21,822 bases of DNA from Glomus cerebriforme (taxonomy: Eukaryota; Glomeromycota; Glomeromycetes; Glomerales; Glomeraceae), in the NCBI GenBank assembly GCA_003550305.1, contig QKYT01000880.1:16337-38158 (forward strand), in the 5' to 3' direction. Within the stretch, counting starts at the first letter, position 1. Every line of letters starts with the position of its first letter. The position numbers and the translations under genes were made by a program. The notes beneath the pieces are model-generated. The model was not told the DNA's origin. It saw only the letters and a list, made by a program, of their open reading frames with translations, and searched no databases. Of the stretch, positions 8,782 to 18,721 are shown piece by piece.

Positions 8782-9542
8782 CATTAATTTCTACCTTTAA
8801 AGAAAGATATTTATTTTAGTATCTATTTTACTTATAATTATAATTAAAATTAAAAAAAAATAATACATTATATCTATACCAGGATCTCGGATAATTATAA
8901 TAAAAGTCACATACGAGGTATTAATTAAAAATTGATAAAAATATACATAATTTTAGCTATTTTAATATACACTTTTATCATATGATCCTTTATATATATT
9001 ATAAATATTCTTTTTTATCATATGACTTCAATACAATTTTTTTTACTAAAAAAAATAGGCAGAAAAGCTTTATTATATATTAAATTTATTCAGTATTACC
9101 ATTAGTTAATTTTGTAGCAATAATCAATTGTAATTTATCTATAATTGATTTAAAAAAATTATAGATTGCCATTTCTTTCATCAGCAAATTTTTTAGTTTA
9201 CAGATCTGTGTAGGTTTGCAATATCATTATATTTGCACAGTTCTTTAATAAAAATTGCCACCGATCTGTAATATGCAGATTATTGCCAAACTTTTAATAG
9301 AGTTNTNNGAANATCTGTAAAATGCAAGATTGTTGTTATTTTTCACAAACAAATCTGCAATAATTTGCAAAGTGAAAAAAAAAGTTTATTTCATTTAAAC
9401 TTCTTGTTCAATTTTTTTTAAATAAAAACTTTGGGATTTTGATTTTTTAACTTTAATTTTTTAACTTAGTTTTTTTTAATTCTTATTGTGTATGAANTTC
9501 TCCAAACTTCATATTTAATCTGCNGCATGCAGATTTTTTTTT
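8782..9542. other. AT-rich stretch with recurrent AATCTGC/GCAGATT words
   Basis: No gene seen. ATCTGTAATATGCAGATT, AATCTGCAATAATTTGC and AATCTGCNGCATGCAGATT occur within 9260-9540 with several undetermined bases, suggesting a small inverted-repeat family whose copies were hard to assemble. A TATGACTT/TATGATCC pair with ATATATTATA tracts lies near 8970-9030. Limits of any element cannot be drawn. Confidence 0.35.
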
Positions 9543-9559
9543 TTGTTTTTTTTTTGCAG

Positions 9560-10264
9560 GACTCCGGACTCCTCTCATTATCGCCAGACTTTATTTTCAA
9601 AGGTAAATAAATATATACTTTTTTTATTTAATAAACGTTTACTAACATTCTTTTTTGTTTTTTTTTTTAGATTCCAGGAAACTGAAGTACAGTTCCAGAC
9701 TTCCATTTCGAAAGTAAGACTTTGAAATTTTTTTTTTGTTTTTTTTTATTAAATGAATATTTACTAACATTCTTTATTCTTTTATTTAGGTTTGGAAGTC
9801 AAAATATAAGTTCTGACCTCTCCATTTTGAAGGTAATAACTTCGAAATTATATCTTTTTTATTTATTTTTTTTATTAAATGAACGTTTACTAATGTTCTT
9901 TTTATTTTTTTAGGTTCTAGAAAACTGAAGTACTATTCCAGATTCCCATTTTGAAGGTAAGACTTCAAAATTTTTTTTTATTTTTATTTATTTATGAACG
10001 TTTACCAATGTTCTTTTTATTTTTTAGAGTTGGAAGTCAAAATGTAATTTCTGAACTCCCCATTTTGAGGTAATAACTTCAAAATTTTATTTATTTTTTA
10101 TCATTTTTTTATTTATAAACGTTTACTAACATTTTTTTTATTTTCTTTAGATTCTAGGAAACCGAAGTACGGCTCCGGACTTTCATTTCGAAGGTAAGAC
10201 TTCAAAAAATTTTTTTTTGTTTTTTTTATTAAATGAACGTTTACTAATGTTCTTTCTTTTGTAG
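9560..10264 (+). repeat. Tandem mini-exon/intron-like array, left part (43-nt blocks)
   Basis: Blocks bounded upstream by T-rich tract + AG and downstream by GTAA lie at 9560-9602, 9671-9713, 9790-9832, 9914-9956, 10028-10069 and 10151-10193; all are 43 nt except one of 42. A seventh starts at 10265 and runs into the MULE insertion. From the second block, type A (ATTC(C/T)AGGAAACTGAAGTAC) alternates with type B (GTTTGGAAGTCAAAATATAA), a dimer step of 237-243 bp. Intron-like parts are 68-81 bp with GTAAGAC or GTAATAAC donors and a GAACGTT...AACGTTC-type hairpin relic. 43 is not a multiple of three, and type A carries TGA in one frame, so translation through the blocks is not supported. Splicing itself is inferred from boundary motifs only. 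Confidence 0.65.
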
Positions 10265-10286
10265 GTTCGGGTCTTCGAATATGGAA

Positions 10287-10295
10287 CTTCAAAAT
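10287..10295. repeat. Left MULE target-site duplication CTTCAAAAT
   Basis: Nine bases abutting the left TIR. The right-hand counterpart at 14567-14575 is CTTCGAAAT, one transition apart. Nine base pairs is the usual Mutator-superfamily duplication length. Confidence 0.75.
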
Positions 10296-10441
10296 GCAAA
10301 AATTATTTTCTTAACCCTCCTCGTATTACTTTCTTGACCTGATTAAAATATGCATGATTATGTAAGACAAAAATATTATTTTCTTAACCTGAAATGTGAT
10401 AAATAATTATGTGATAAATCAGCTACATATTAGTGATAATT
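10296..10441 (+). repeat. Left TIR of the MULE (146 bp)
   Basis: Aligned without gaps to the reverse complement of 14421-14566, it matches at 138 of 146 positions by my count. All eight differences are transitions. The innermost 55 or so bases (through GTGATAAATCAGCTACATAT) are identical. Confidence 0.9.
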
Positions 10442-10570
10442 TCACATAAACAATACATATTACATATCATATTATATGAGTATTATATATGATGTGCCTT
10501 TTATAATAAAAACGTATTTTTTTCTCAATTCTTATTCATTTTTTACACACATATATTCTTTTTAAATATA

Positions 10571-13500
10571 ATGAATAATAATAATTTTGAAAGTTTTATT
10601 CAATATAATGCCACTGAAAATTCTGTAAATGTTCCTTTTGGTCACGTTGCAGAATATTATCTTAAAAACCATCTTCTACTTAAAAATATTCGTTTAAAAA
10701 GTTAAAGCTGAAAGAAAACTCCTGAACTAATTAAAAGAGGAATTATCTCAATTGAACGTGTTGAAGAAGCTGTTGATTTTATTGAATGGAAAACAAAAAC
10801 TGGTCAATTAAAATCAACTAATCGAATTGATAATATAATTAAATTAACAGAAAAGGGTGAGGAGTTAGTTAAACAAATTGAAGCAGGAATAAAAAAAGAT
10901 AAATTATGTTGGTATTGGGTAATGTATTGTGCGGGAGATGAGAATTCTTGTTAACATAAATGTGATGGAATCAGCAAATGTATAGAAGGTTGTCAAAATG
11001 AAATATTACCAAATAATCTGAAAAATTATAGTGATATGCATCTTTGTAAAGTACGAATTATTTCAGAAGTATATTTGTCTAAACTTAATCATTCACATCC
11101 TCTTAAAATAAAAATTTTAAACACCCATTTACCATCTAATGTTCTTATAACACACACCCCACAAATCAATCGGTTGAATTTAACTTGACAAGTACGTGAT
11201 AATATTATAGTAAATCGTCGAGCAGATCATAAAACAACAAAAAATATTAAAGCCAAAATGTAACTCCATATAATGGTACCAATGAAGAAGTTTTAAGAGA
11301 AATATTATATAATCAAAAAGAATTATGCAATGATAAAAAATTACATAGATTTTTAGTACGTGATGATAGACGAACTAAGGAAAATGCAGGACTATGAACA
11401 ATTTTGTACTATTTAGTTAATGAATTACTTAAACCCAAGGGATATATTCTTTATTATCAACAACCTGATCTATCATCTCCAGAACATTTTTATCAGTTAA
11501 TATTATCAGATCAATTATGGTTAAAAAATGCTCAAAGATATGGAAAGTATTGCATTGGAGTTGATAGCAAGTATGATTTAAATAATGATTATGCACCAGT
11601 ACTTGCAATTATAGCTGAAAATGATACAGGATTTGGAACACCATTAGCATTTGATAAGAAAAATAAAGTAAAATCCAATTTAAATTACAACATAAAATTT
11701 ATTTATATTTTTATNTTAGGTTTATCCAATAAAGAAAATAACTGGATAACTAGCATTGCATTATCATCATTAAAAAACAACATTCCATGTAATGATCAAA
11801 ACTGTGAACATAAATGGTACTATGAAAATTTACCAAATGGAAAAGGATTTTAAAGAATTATGGAATGTGCTAAAAATTATAATTGGATTCCATTGGTAAT
11901 GATGGACAAACATCGGCCTACAAAAATAGCTACTGAAAATGTATTAGATCGTACAATTCTTTGTTGGTTTCACATAATGCAGACATTTGGTGAAAACTTG
12001 AATAATTGGAGAGTACCATGGTCATTAAGATATATAATTTTTTAATTTATGATTATATGAATTCTTATTTTAAAAAATAATTTATATTTATAATTTATTT
12101 TTATAGATATCCAATTGCATTGGCATTTAAAATAATTGGCAGAAGTAGAACAGTTGAGTTAGCTAAAGAGTTAGGACCACTATATTCAGATTTTATTAAT
12201 TCATTAGACCTTACACTGGAATTAAAAAACAAATTAATTAAAGATCTTTATAATAATTGGATTTGCAGNGAGTGGATTTTAAGTTTTATAGATGCAGGAA
12301 GAATCCTTGAAGATCAAAGTATAACGCATATCATGACAACAAATAATTACACAGAAAGACTACTAAATCGTACAATTGAATCTCAATATAGTGGTACTAA
12401 AACTGTTGTCAATTTTATTGAACGATTGTATGGTATTCGTTTACTTAGAGAAAATTTAACAGATGGATGTGGTAATTCAAACTTTGAAGCTGGACTTGCA
12501 ACAGTATTTGATATGCAAACAATTGAACAGGTATATTTATCACAATATTTTATATTTATTTATTTATTTATAATAAAAATAATTTCTTTTATATAGGAAT
12601 CACAAGCTATGCATATTGCATCAGATAAATTACACAGACTAAATCATGGAAGATTATTATTTTTGTTAGATTATGTTAAATATGCTGGTATTGATGATTA
12701 TTATTATGTAAAAAAAGGAAATGATCCTTTTACATTAGAATCATCATACAACAATGAATTAATTNAGCTNGNTAATAATATTATTAATTTGTTAATGCCA
12801 TTGCATAGCAAACTAATAGAACAACATTTAGAAAAGGTTCTGGATCATTTGGAACATTCTGAATATTATTTAGTCAACATAAAAACAGGAGAATGTACAT
12901 GTTTTAATTATATATGGAATGGACCATTCAGAGATATCTGCAAATATTGTCACGCTGCGTCAATTTATAAAAAATCAATTGGTTTTTCGGACCTATTATT
13001 TTTTAAGCAAGAAGTTAAAAAAGAATTAGTGCAATACTTCAAAAATAAGCAAAGAGTATTGCCTGCAGAATCAAAAAATTTATTACTATACAATGGTGAT
13101 ATTGAGACGGCTTACTTGGAAATAATTAATTTATATAATACTCATGGTAATTATTTTAAAAAGAAATTGAACTTAATTATAATAATTAAATGGGTATGGT
13201 ACGAAATCCCAAAACTCAAAATCCCGACAGGCCAAAATCCTAAAACTCAAAATCCTGAAATCCAAAATCCTGACAGGGTCAAAATCCCGACAGGTACAAA
13301 ATCCCGAAAAATTAGCCCGCATTAAGCTTTAATGCTGACCGGAATTATAATTCATGATTTATTAAACTTCTAAAAAAAATCCTGAAACTTAATTCTGGGC
13401 GGCATTAAAGCTTAATGCAGGCCAATTTTGGAATTTCGTACCTGTCAGGATTTTGACCCTGTCAGGATTTTGAGTTTCGGGATTTTGTACCTGTTAGGAT

Positions 13501-14286
13501 TTCGAGTGTTGGGATTTTGGCCTGTCAGGATTTTGAGTTTTGGGATTTTGGATAGCACCCAATTAAATAACTAATTTTTATTTAGGTATAATGATATTTA
13601 AATCATATTCCCGATCAAACCAGAATAATAAAGATCCATTCTGACCTGTAGAACTCAATAATTATAAAAATAACAATGGAGCTCCTCCAAAATCATCGGC
13701 TAAACCAAGAAAACCAAGTAGAATTCTCAAAAATATTACGAATCAAAATGAGAAACATGATATATCACCTTCTGAACAAAAAAGAAATACAAAAAGAATC
13801 AGAAAAAATATTCGGAATACAAAGGTATTTAATTTAATCTTATAATTATTTTTGTGTAATTTTTTTTTAACAAAATTTATTTCGCAGGAAAATATTAAAA
13901 GTACAGATGAATCTTTAACTACCACAACTATATCATCTTCTCCTGCTACTTTAAACAATTTCTCCTTAAATATTCAACCAANAATTATGCACTCTTATTC
14001 ACAAAATGATTATACATATTCTTTACCATCTTCTATTTCACAATTAATACAATCTCCATTAAATTCTTATATGTATTCTACAAGTTTACTCACTTCATTT
14101 TCTAGTGCTAATCCTTATTATTCAAATCCTATAGTACAATCAAACAATTGTTCACCCAACCAAAATCCATACCTTGTACCTTACCTTGTTAATTTTAATT
14201 CACTTGTTACATCTCAAATCACGTCCAGTACTTCTATAAATTTTGATAATAGACAAGAGGAAAGTAAACTTTATTATTATGTTTAA
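10571..14286 (+). pseudogene. MULE transposase pseudogene with SWIM motif
   Basis: A cut-and-paste DNA transposase of the MULE type. Inferred exons: 10571-11653, 11720-12029, 12107-12530, 12597-13146, 13586-13824 and 13888-14286, about 1,000 codons. The N-terminal part has a Cys-rich, zinc-finger-like region (about 10905-11100). The DDE core is visible: Asp in IGVDSKYD (11563-11565), Asp in LVMMDKHRPT (11905-11907), a CWFH motif, then Glu in NNYTERLLNR (12354-12356). A SWIM-type ECTCFNY...ICKYCH follows (12894-12953). The tail is Ser/Thr/Asn-rich. Breaks: stops at 10703, 10709, 10952, 11186, 11395, 11851 and 13642, a one-base deletion near 11257, and AT instead of GT at two donors (11654, 12030). 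All stops could come from CAA, CGA or TGG by one transition. Confidence 0.85.
13192..13560. mobile_element. 369-bp foldback MITE nested in a MULE intron
   Basis: Perfect 8-bp direct repeats AATTAAAT lie at 13184-13191 and 13561-13568. The element starts GGGT and ends ACCC. Arms of about 140 bp fold back on each other; they are built of short words such as AAAATCCTGACAGG and AAAATCCCAAAACTC, and include an exact 17-bp inverted pair (13319-13335 and 13402-13418). There is no coding capacity. It is GC-richer than its host. Removing it with one TSD copy leaves a 62-bp intron, in line with the other introns of the host pseudogene (63-77 bp). The 8-bp TSD suggests hAT-like or P-like mobilisation; the termini do not settle which. 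Confidence 0.85.
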
Positions 14287-14303
14287 AAAATATTNGAACC
14301 TTC

Positions 14304-14319
14304 AATAAAGTTTAATAAA
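14304..14319 (+). terminator. Polyadenylation-like AATAAA pair after the MULE transposase
   Basis: AATAAA at 14304-14309 and 14314-14319 lie 18-33 bp past the transposase stop at 14284-14286, suitably placed for 3'-end formation. In such AT-rich DNA the hexamer is common, so this is only suggestive. Confidence 0.4.
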
Positions 14320-14420
14320 GTNAATAAGGTCTATGTTAAATGTTTTTTGTTAAAAAGTTTTTTTAAAAATTTTTTTTTTTTGGTTTTTTTTTAAAAAAAA
14401 AAATGTAATAGGTTTTTATT

Positions 14421-14566
14421 AATTATCACTAATATGTAGCTGATTTATCACATAATTATTTATCACATTTCAGGTCAAGAAAATAATATTTTTGTCTTAT
14501 ATAATCATGCATATTTTGATCAGATCAAGAAAGTAATATGAGGAGGGTCAAGAAGGTAATTTTTGC
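14421..14566 (-). repeat. Right TIR of the MULE (146 bp)
   Basis: Inverted partner of 10296-10441, gap-free. It keeps more C/G at the positions that differ, for example CC against TT in the tenth to twelfth terminal bases and GACC against AACC. Confidence 0.9.
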
Positions 14567-14575
14567 CTTCGAAAT
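14567..14575. repeat. Right MULE target-site duplication CTTCGAAAT
   Basis: Differs from the left copy (10287-10295) only by G against A within TTCGAA, a CpG site. The sequence after it (AGGTTTGTATTG) continues the array unit that was split. Confidence 0.75.
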
Positions 14576-14636
14576 AGGTTTGTATTGAAGGGGAGAAGTA
14601 TTAAATGAATATTTACTAATGTTCTTTCTTTTGTAG

Positions 14637-16122
14637 GTTCAGGTCTTCAGATATGGAACTTCAAAATAGGTTTATAGTAAAAGGAGAGGGGTATTAAAAG
14701 AAACGTTACTAATGTAACATTCTTTTTTCTTATAGGTTTGGATTCAACTTGGACTTTAAAGATTAGGACTTCAGCTTCAGAATTTGACCTGAACTTTGAA
14801 GATTTGTATTGGGGGAGATAGATAGATTTTTTTTTTGTTAGAGAAACATTACTAACGTAACATTTCTTACTTTTTTGTAGGACTTTGACTTCAGATTTGA
14901 CCTGAACTTTAAAGGTTTGTATTGGGAAAGATAGATATAGATTTTTTTTTATTAAAGAAATGTTACGTTAGTAATGTTTCTTACTTTTTATAGGACTTTA
15001 GCTTTGGATTCGACCTGGACTTTGAAGGTTTGTATCGGGAGAGATATAATTTTTTTTATTAAAGAAATATTACGTTAGTAACATTTCTTACTTTTTGTAG
15101 GACTTCAGCTTCAGATTCGACCTGAACTTTGAAGGTTTGTATCAGGGAGTTATATTTTTTTTATTAAAGAAACGTTACTAACATAACGTTTCTTACTTTT
15201 TTGTAGGACTTCAGCTTCAAATTCAACCTGGATTTTGAAGGTTTGTATCGGGAAGTTATAATTTTTTTTATTAAAGAAACGTTACTAATGTAACGTTTCT
15301 TACTTTTTTGTAGGACTTCAGCTTCAAATTCAACCTGGACTTCAAAGGTACAATGTATTGGGGGAGATAGATATAGGTTTTTTTTATTAAAGAAACATTA
15401 CTAATGTAACATTTCTTACTTTTTTGTAGGACTTCAGCTTCAGATTCGACCTGGACTTTGAAGGTTTGTATTGGAGGAGATAGATAAATTTTTTTTTATT
15501 AAAGAAACATTACTAACGTAACGTTTCTTACTTTTTGTAGGACTTCAGCTTCAGATTTGACCTGGACTTCGAAGGTTTGTATCAGGAAGTTATAATTTTT
15601 TTTATTAAAAAAATGTTACTAATGTATGTAACATTTCTTACTTTTTTGTAGGATTTCAGCTTCAGAATTCAACCTGAACTTTGAAGGTTTGTATTGGAGG
15701 AGATAGATAAATTTTTTTTTATTAAAGAAACGTTACTAATGTAACATTTCTTACTTTTTGTAGGACTTCAGCTTCAGATTTGACCTGGACTTCAAAGGTT
15801 TATATCAGGAAGTTATAATTTTTTTTATTAAAGAAACGTTACTAATGTAACATTTCTTACTTTTTTGTAGGACTTCAGCTTCGAATTTGACCTGGACTTC
15901 AAAGGTTTGTATCGGAAGAGATATAATTTTTTTTATTAAAAAAATGTTACTAGCGTAATGTTTCTTTCTTTTTTGTAGGACTTCAGCTTCAGATTTGACC
16001 TGAACTTTGAAATTGAAGGTTTGTTAGNGTTATCTACTTTGTTTTTTTTAATAAAACATTTTACTACTGTTTTTTTCCTTTTCTTTTTATAGGTTCTTCC
16101 AGGCGTGAATATGTGGGATTTC
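14637..16122 (+). repeat. Tandem mini-exon/intron-like array, right part (34-nt blocks)
   Basis: After one 33-nt block (14637-14669) and a larger double unit (14736-14801), 34-nt blocks of the type GACTTCAGCTTCAGATTCGA + CCTGGACTTTGAAG start at 14881, 14994, 15101, 15207, 15314, 15430, 15541, 15652 (35 nt), 15764 and 15871, then a 40-nt block at 15979-16018 and a terminal block at 16093. Each is preceded by CTTTTTTGTAG or similar and followed by GTTTGTAT or a close variant. Intron-like parts of about 65-85 bp hold a hairpin, perfect at 15274-15301 with arms AAGAAACGTTAC and GTAACGTTTCTT around TAAT. Joining two 34-nt blocks shifts the frame into TGA, so the blocks do not encode a repeated peptide. 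Splicing is inferred from motifs only. Confidence 0.7.
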
Positions 16123-16128
16123 AATAAA
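16123..16128 (+). terminator. AATAAA in the terminal block of the array
   Basis: The last block (from 16093, after TTTTTATAG) has no further donor and contains AATAAA 30 bp from its start, which fits a terminal exon with a poly(A) signal. Chance occurrence is possible in this composition. Confidence 0.35.
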
Positions 16129-16538
16129 AATATCTTAATTGTTTATTGGAATTGAACCAACTGGAACTATGTCTAAACTATTAACAACATGTAAAGAATA
16201 GGAATTTAGTTTTTTTTGTATTTAATAATAAGTAAATTAGTTTTTAATTTGTAAATATATTTGACTGTAATTAATAAAAGAAAATTTATAAATTTACATA
16301 TAGTGTGTAAACACAGATCTTCATTATTACGTGATCATATGCCTATCACATAATGTATTTGTTTATGTCACAATCAATATCGCGTAATATATATCAATGC
16401 GCAGTTTGTTGATATCATGATGATCATAGAATCATATTGTTTAATATTATATTATTGGTTTTTTCACACTTCTTTTTTCACACTCTTTTTTCACACTTTC
16501 TTTTTCCACCATTCTTTAGACCTTTGAATATAATAAAG
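16129..16538. other. Upstream region of the second transposase pseudogene
   Basis: No gene. A C/T-rich tract contains three exact TTTTTTCACACT words (16459-16470, 16473-16484, 16486-16497) about 45 bp before the ATG at 16539, the kind of pyrimidine tract common in fungal promoters. Dyads such as ACGTGATCATATG and TATCACATAATG (16331-16355) resemble words beyond the 3' end (21392-21419) and could be worn terminal repeats, but they do not align well. Confidence 0.4.
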
Positions 16539-18720
16539 ATGAATGAAACAGAAAAGAACATTAGTCAAGAAAATGTTATTAATAATGAACAATATAATAC
16601 AGAAACTAATGTATATTTTCTCTTCATTGATATGTTGCTTTGTACTTGTTATCTAATCATTTAATTAAAGAGAATCTATCTAACAGATTTATGAAACAAA
16701 CCAACAATCAATCATTGATAATGAGTCTGATGGATCAGACAAGCCACCAAATTCTTTAAAGTTGACCTCCAGACTTACTTTTTCTAACTGGAAAGATTTC
16801 AAGAATTGGATATACAAGTTTGCGTTAAATGAAGGGTTCAACTATAAAATTAGAANAAGTGAATCTGTTCAAGNNATGATGCGAAGGGNCACTTATGAAT
16901 GNGNAAAATCTGGGTCTAACATTTCACAAGCTACATCAGATNNGACAAAACAGCNTATTACTAATTNCNAACNAACTCTATGTCCTTNGAAACTTAATGT
17001 AACTTGTCCAAAAACAAGTAGCATTGTAAAAATCAACTCATTTAATAATATATATAATCATCCACTGGTCTCAATAATCCAAGAAATAGCTCCACAATTT
17101 TGAAAGTTGACAAAGAAAATAATGGCTGATATAGAAAAGTATGTTGTTCAAGGACGAATAGATTCAACATCTATATATCTCTTATTAAAGCATGACTATT
17201 CAAATCAACCTATCCACAAGAGAGACTTATATAATGCCATTTATCAGTTTTGATAAAAACATAATCCAGGAAATGGAGATACCTCACAGATGCTCCAACA
17301 ATTAATGGATTAGAAAAATTTCAAACCGCTGTGGATTATAAAGACTCGATTAGATCCATTTTCAAAAAGATTCCCTTCTCTTTTATGGATGTCCCCCATT
17401 CAAAAAGAATTATATAGCAAATACAATGATGTTATTATAGTAGATAGTACTTATAACATGAACAAATTCCAGATGATTCTTTGTATTATAACTGTAGTTG
17501 ATAACAACTACAAAACAAGAATCATGACATGCGCGATCATTGAAGATGAAACACTAGACACTTACCATTGGATATTCAATAGTATTTTTAACGAAACGGG
17601 TGTTGCTCCATGAATTGTCTTTTCAGATTCAGATCCTTCTCTCATTCGTTTGATCAAGGATATTTATCTAGATGTCCAGCATCTGCTGTGTATATTTCAC
17701 ATAGATCTAAACCTTTGGAAAAAGCTTAAAACAAAATTGGGCAATCAGTTCGAAGAATTTCGTCATAAATTCTATATATGTCAAAATTCTCTTTGCAAAG
17801 AATTATTCGAACTTCAGTGGAGTCAGCTAATTAAATAATATCCAGCAGCATCTAAATACCTGTCCAATACCATTTACAGTTCTATAAACTCTTGGGCGGT
17901 TCCATAGATCCGTCAACATTTTACAACTGGCGCACAAAGTATGCAGAAAATTGAGTTAATAAATAAGCATATGCATGACAAAGTAAATCACTTTACATCT
18001 TTATGTAATCTATTAGTTAATATTAATGATCACGTTAAGAATGATGAACATTTAGAAAAATTTGAAATTAAAAGAAATGCCTTACCTACGATTGGATTGC
18101 CAATGCTGAATACAAGATTTTTCAGTCGAATTGATACGATTATTAAAAAGTTTTTGACTCCTATAATGCTTAGGAAACAAAGATCCCAAATGAATCAGTC
18201 TGTTTGTTATAATATTACTCAAATTAAAGAATAGAATCGTTTGATGAAGGTGAGTTCAATTTGAAATACAAGTTTGATTGTTATGGTTTGTAAAGGTTAA
18301 AGGGCTAGAAAATTTAATAAGAATATAGTGTAAAGTAATTGATTGTTTTGCTTCAAGCAAAAATACATTATTTATCATTGTATTGATATTGATTTTCGTT
18401 ATCAATCTATATTTGTATCTATAGATAGAAACTGATGATGAAGAAATAACTATGGGNATTAGAGAACAAGAACAAGACACAAGACAAGTTCTTTTCTGAT
18501 CATTGATTTCAAATTTACCAACAGAAGCAATCCTCGAAGTATGGAACATAAGAGCAACTGGCACATAGGGAATCAGATATTATGTAGTTCTTCTTAATGA
18601 AAGTACACATCTATGTACCTGTCTTCTCTTGATTAATAAGGGGTTGGTATGTCAACATTTCTTTCGGGTTGGTACCTACTCTAAATATGCAATTTTTCAC
18701 ATTAGTATGATTCTGAGTCA
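16539..18720 (+). pseudogene. MULE/FAR1-like transposase pseudogene, 5' and core part (copy 1)
   Basis: ATG at 16539 opens a 24-codon exon ending ETN|GTATAT. A 76-bp intron (16611-16686) leads to exon 2 (16687-18249). Exon 2 has a FAR1-like N-terminal domain (FSNWKDFKNWIYKFALNEGF; LCP-KLNVTCPK; NNIYNHPL) and then the MULE core. Catalytic residues are visible: Asp in VIIVDSTYN (17443-17445), Asp in VFSDSDPS (17626-17628), a CIFHIDL motif, and Glu in QKIELINKH (17953-17955). A 175-bp intron (18250-18424) precedes exon 3, which carries the SWIM motif LCTCLLLINKGLVCQHFF (about 18615-18666). Stops fall at 17101, 17251, 17254, 17311, 17611, 17836, 17905, 18232, 18497 and 18566, with no frameshift. 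The copy ends at the duplication junction, 18721. Confidence 0.85.
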
Positions 18721-18721
18721 N
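16689..18721 (+). repeat. 2,033-bp perfect direct duplication, first copy
   Basis: From TTATGAAACAAACC (16689) to GATTCTGAGTCA (18720) every base I compared, including the undetermined ones, recurs 2,033 bp downstream. The single N at 18721 sits exactly on the junction, where the upstream flank of copy 1 has T (16688) and the downstream flank of copy 2 has A (20754). Confidence 0.9.

Larger units (their letters stand above)
10296..14566 (+). mobile_element. Mutator-like element (MULE) inserted in the mini-exon array
   Basis: The 4,271-bp element has 146-bp terminal inverted repeats starting GCAAAAATTA, a 9-bp target duplication with one transition, and a decayed transposase gene on the plus strand filling the interior. 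The left flank (GTTCGGGTCTTCGAATATGGAACTTCAAAAT) and right flank (CTTCGAAATAGGTTTG...) together recreate the block found intact at 14637-14669, which proves the insertion point lies inside an array unit. The element itself later received a MITE (13192-13560). Long TIRs and a 9-bp TSD match classical MULEs. Because the transposase is broken it is not autonomous now. Confidence 0.9.

Noticed and set aside
9543..9913. Short plus-strand frames of 60 and 63 codons
   Set aside because: They read through intron-like T-runs of the mini-exon array and give Phe/Leu-rich low complexity.
13743..13958. Minus-strand frame of 71 codons
   Set aside because: It is antisense to two exons and an intron of the MULE transposase pseudogene.
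15936..16124. Minus-strand 62-codon frame
   Set aside because: Lys-rich antisense of the last mini-exon units and their poly-T tracts.
18256..18564. Minus-strand frame of 102 codons, repeated at 20289-20597
   Set aside because: It is antisense to the intron and SWIM-encoding exon of the second transposase; the duplicate is due to the 2,033-bp repeat.
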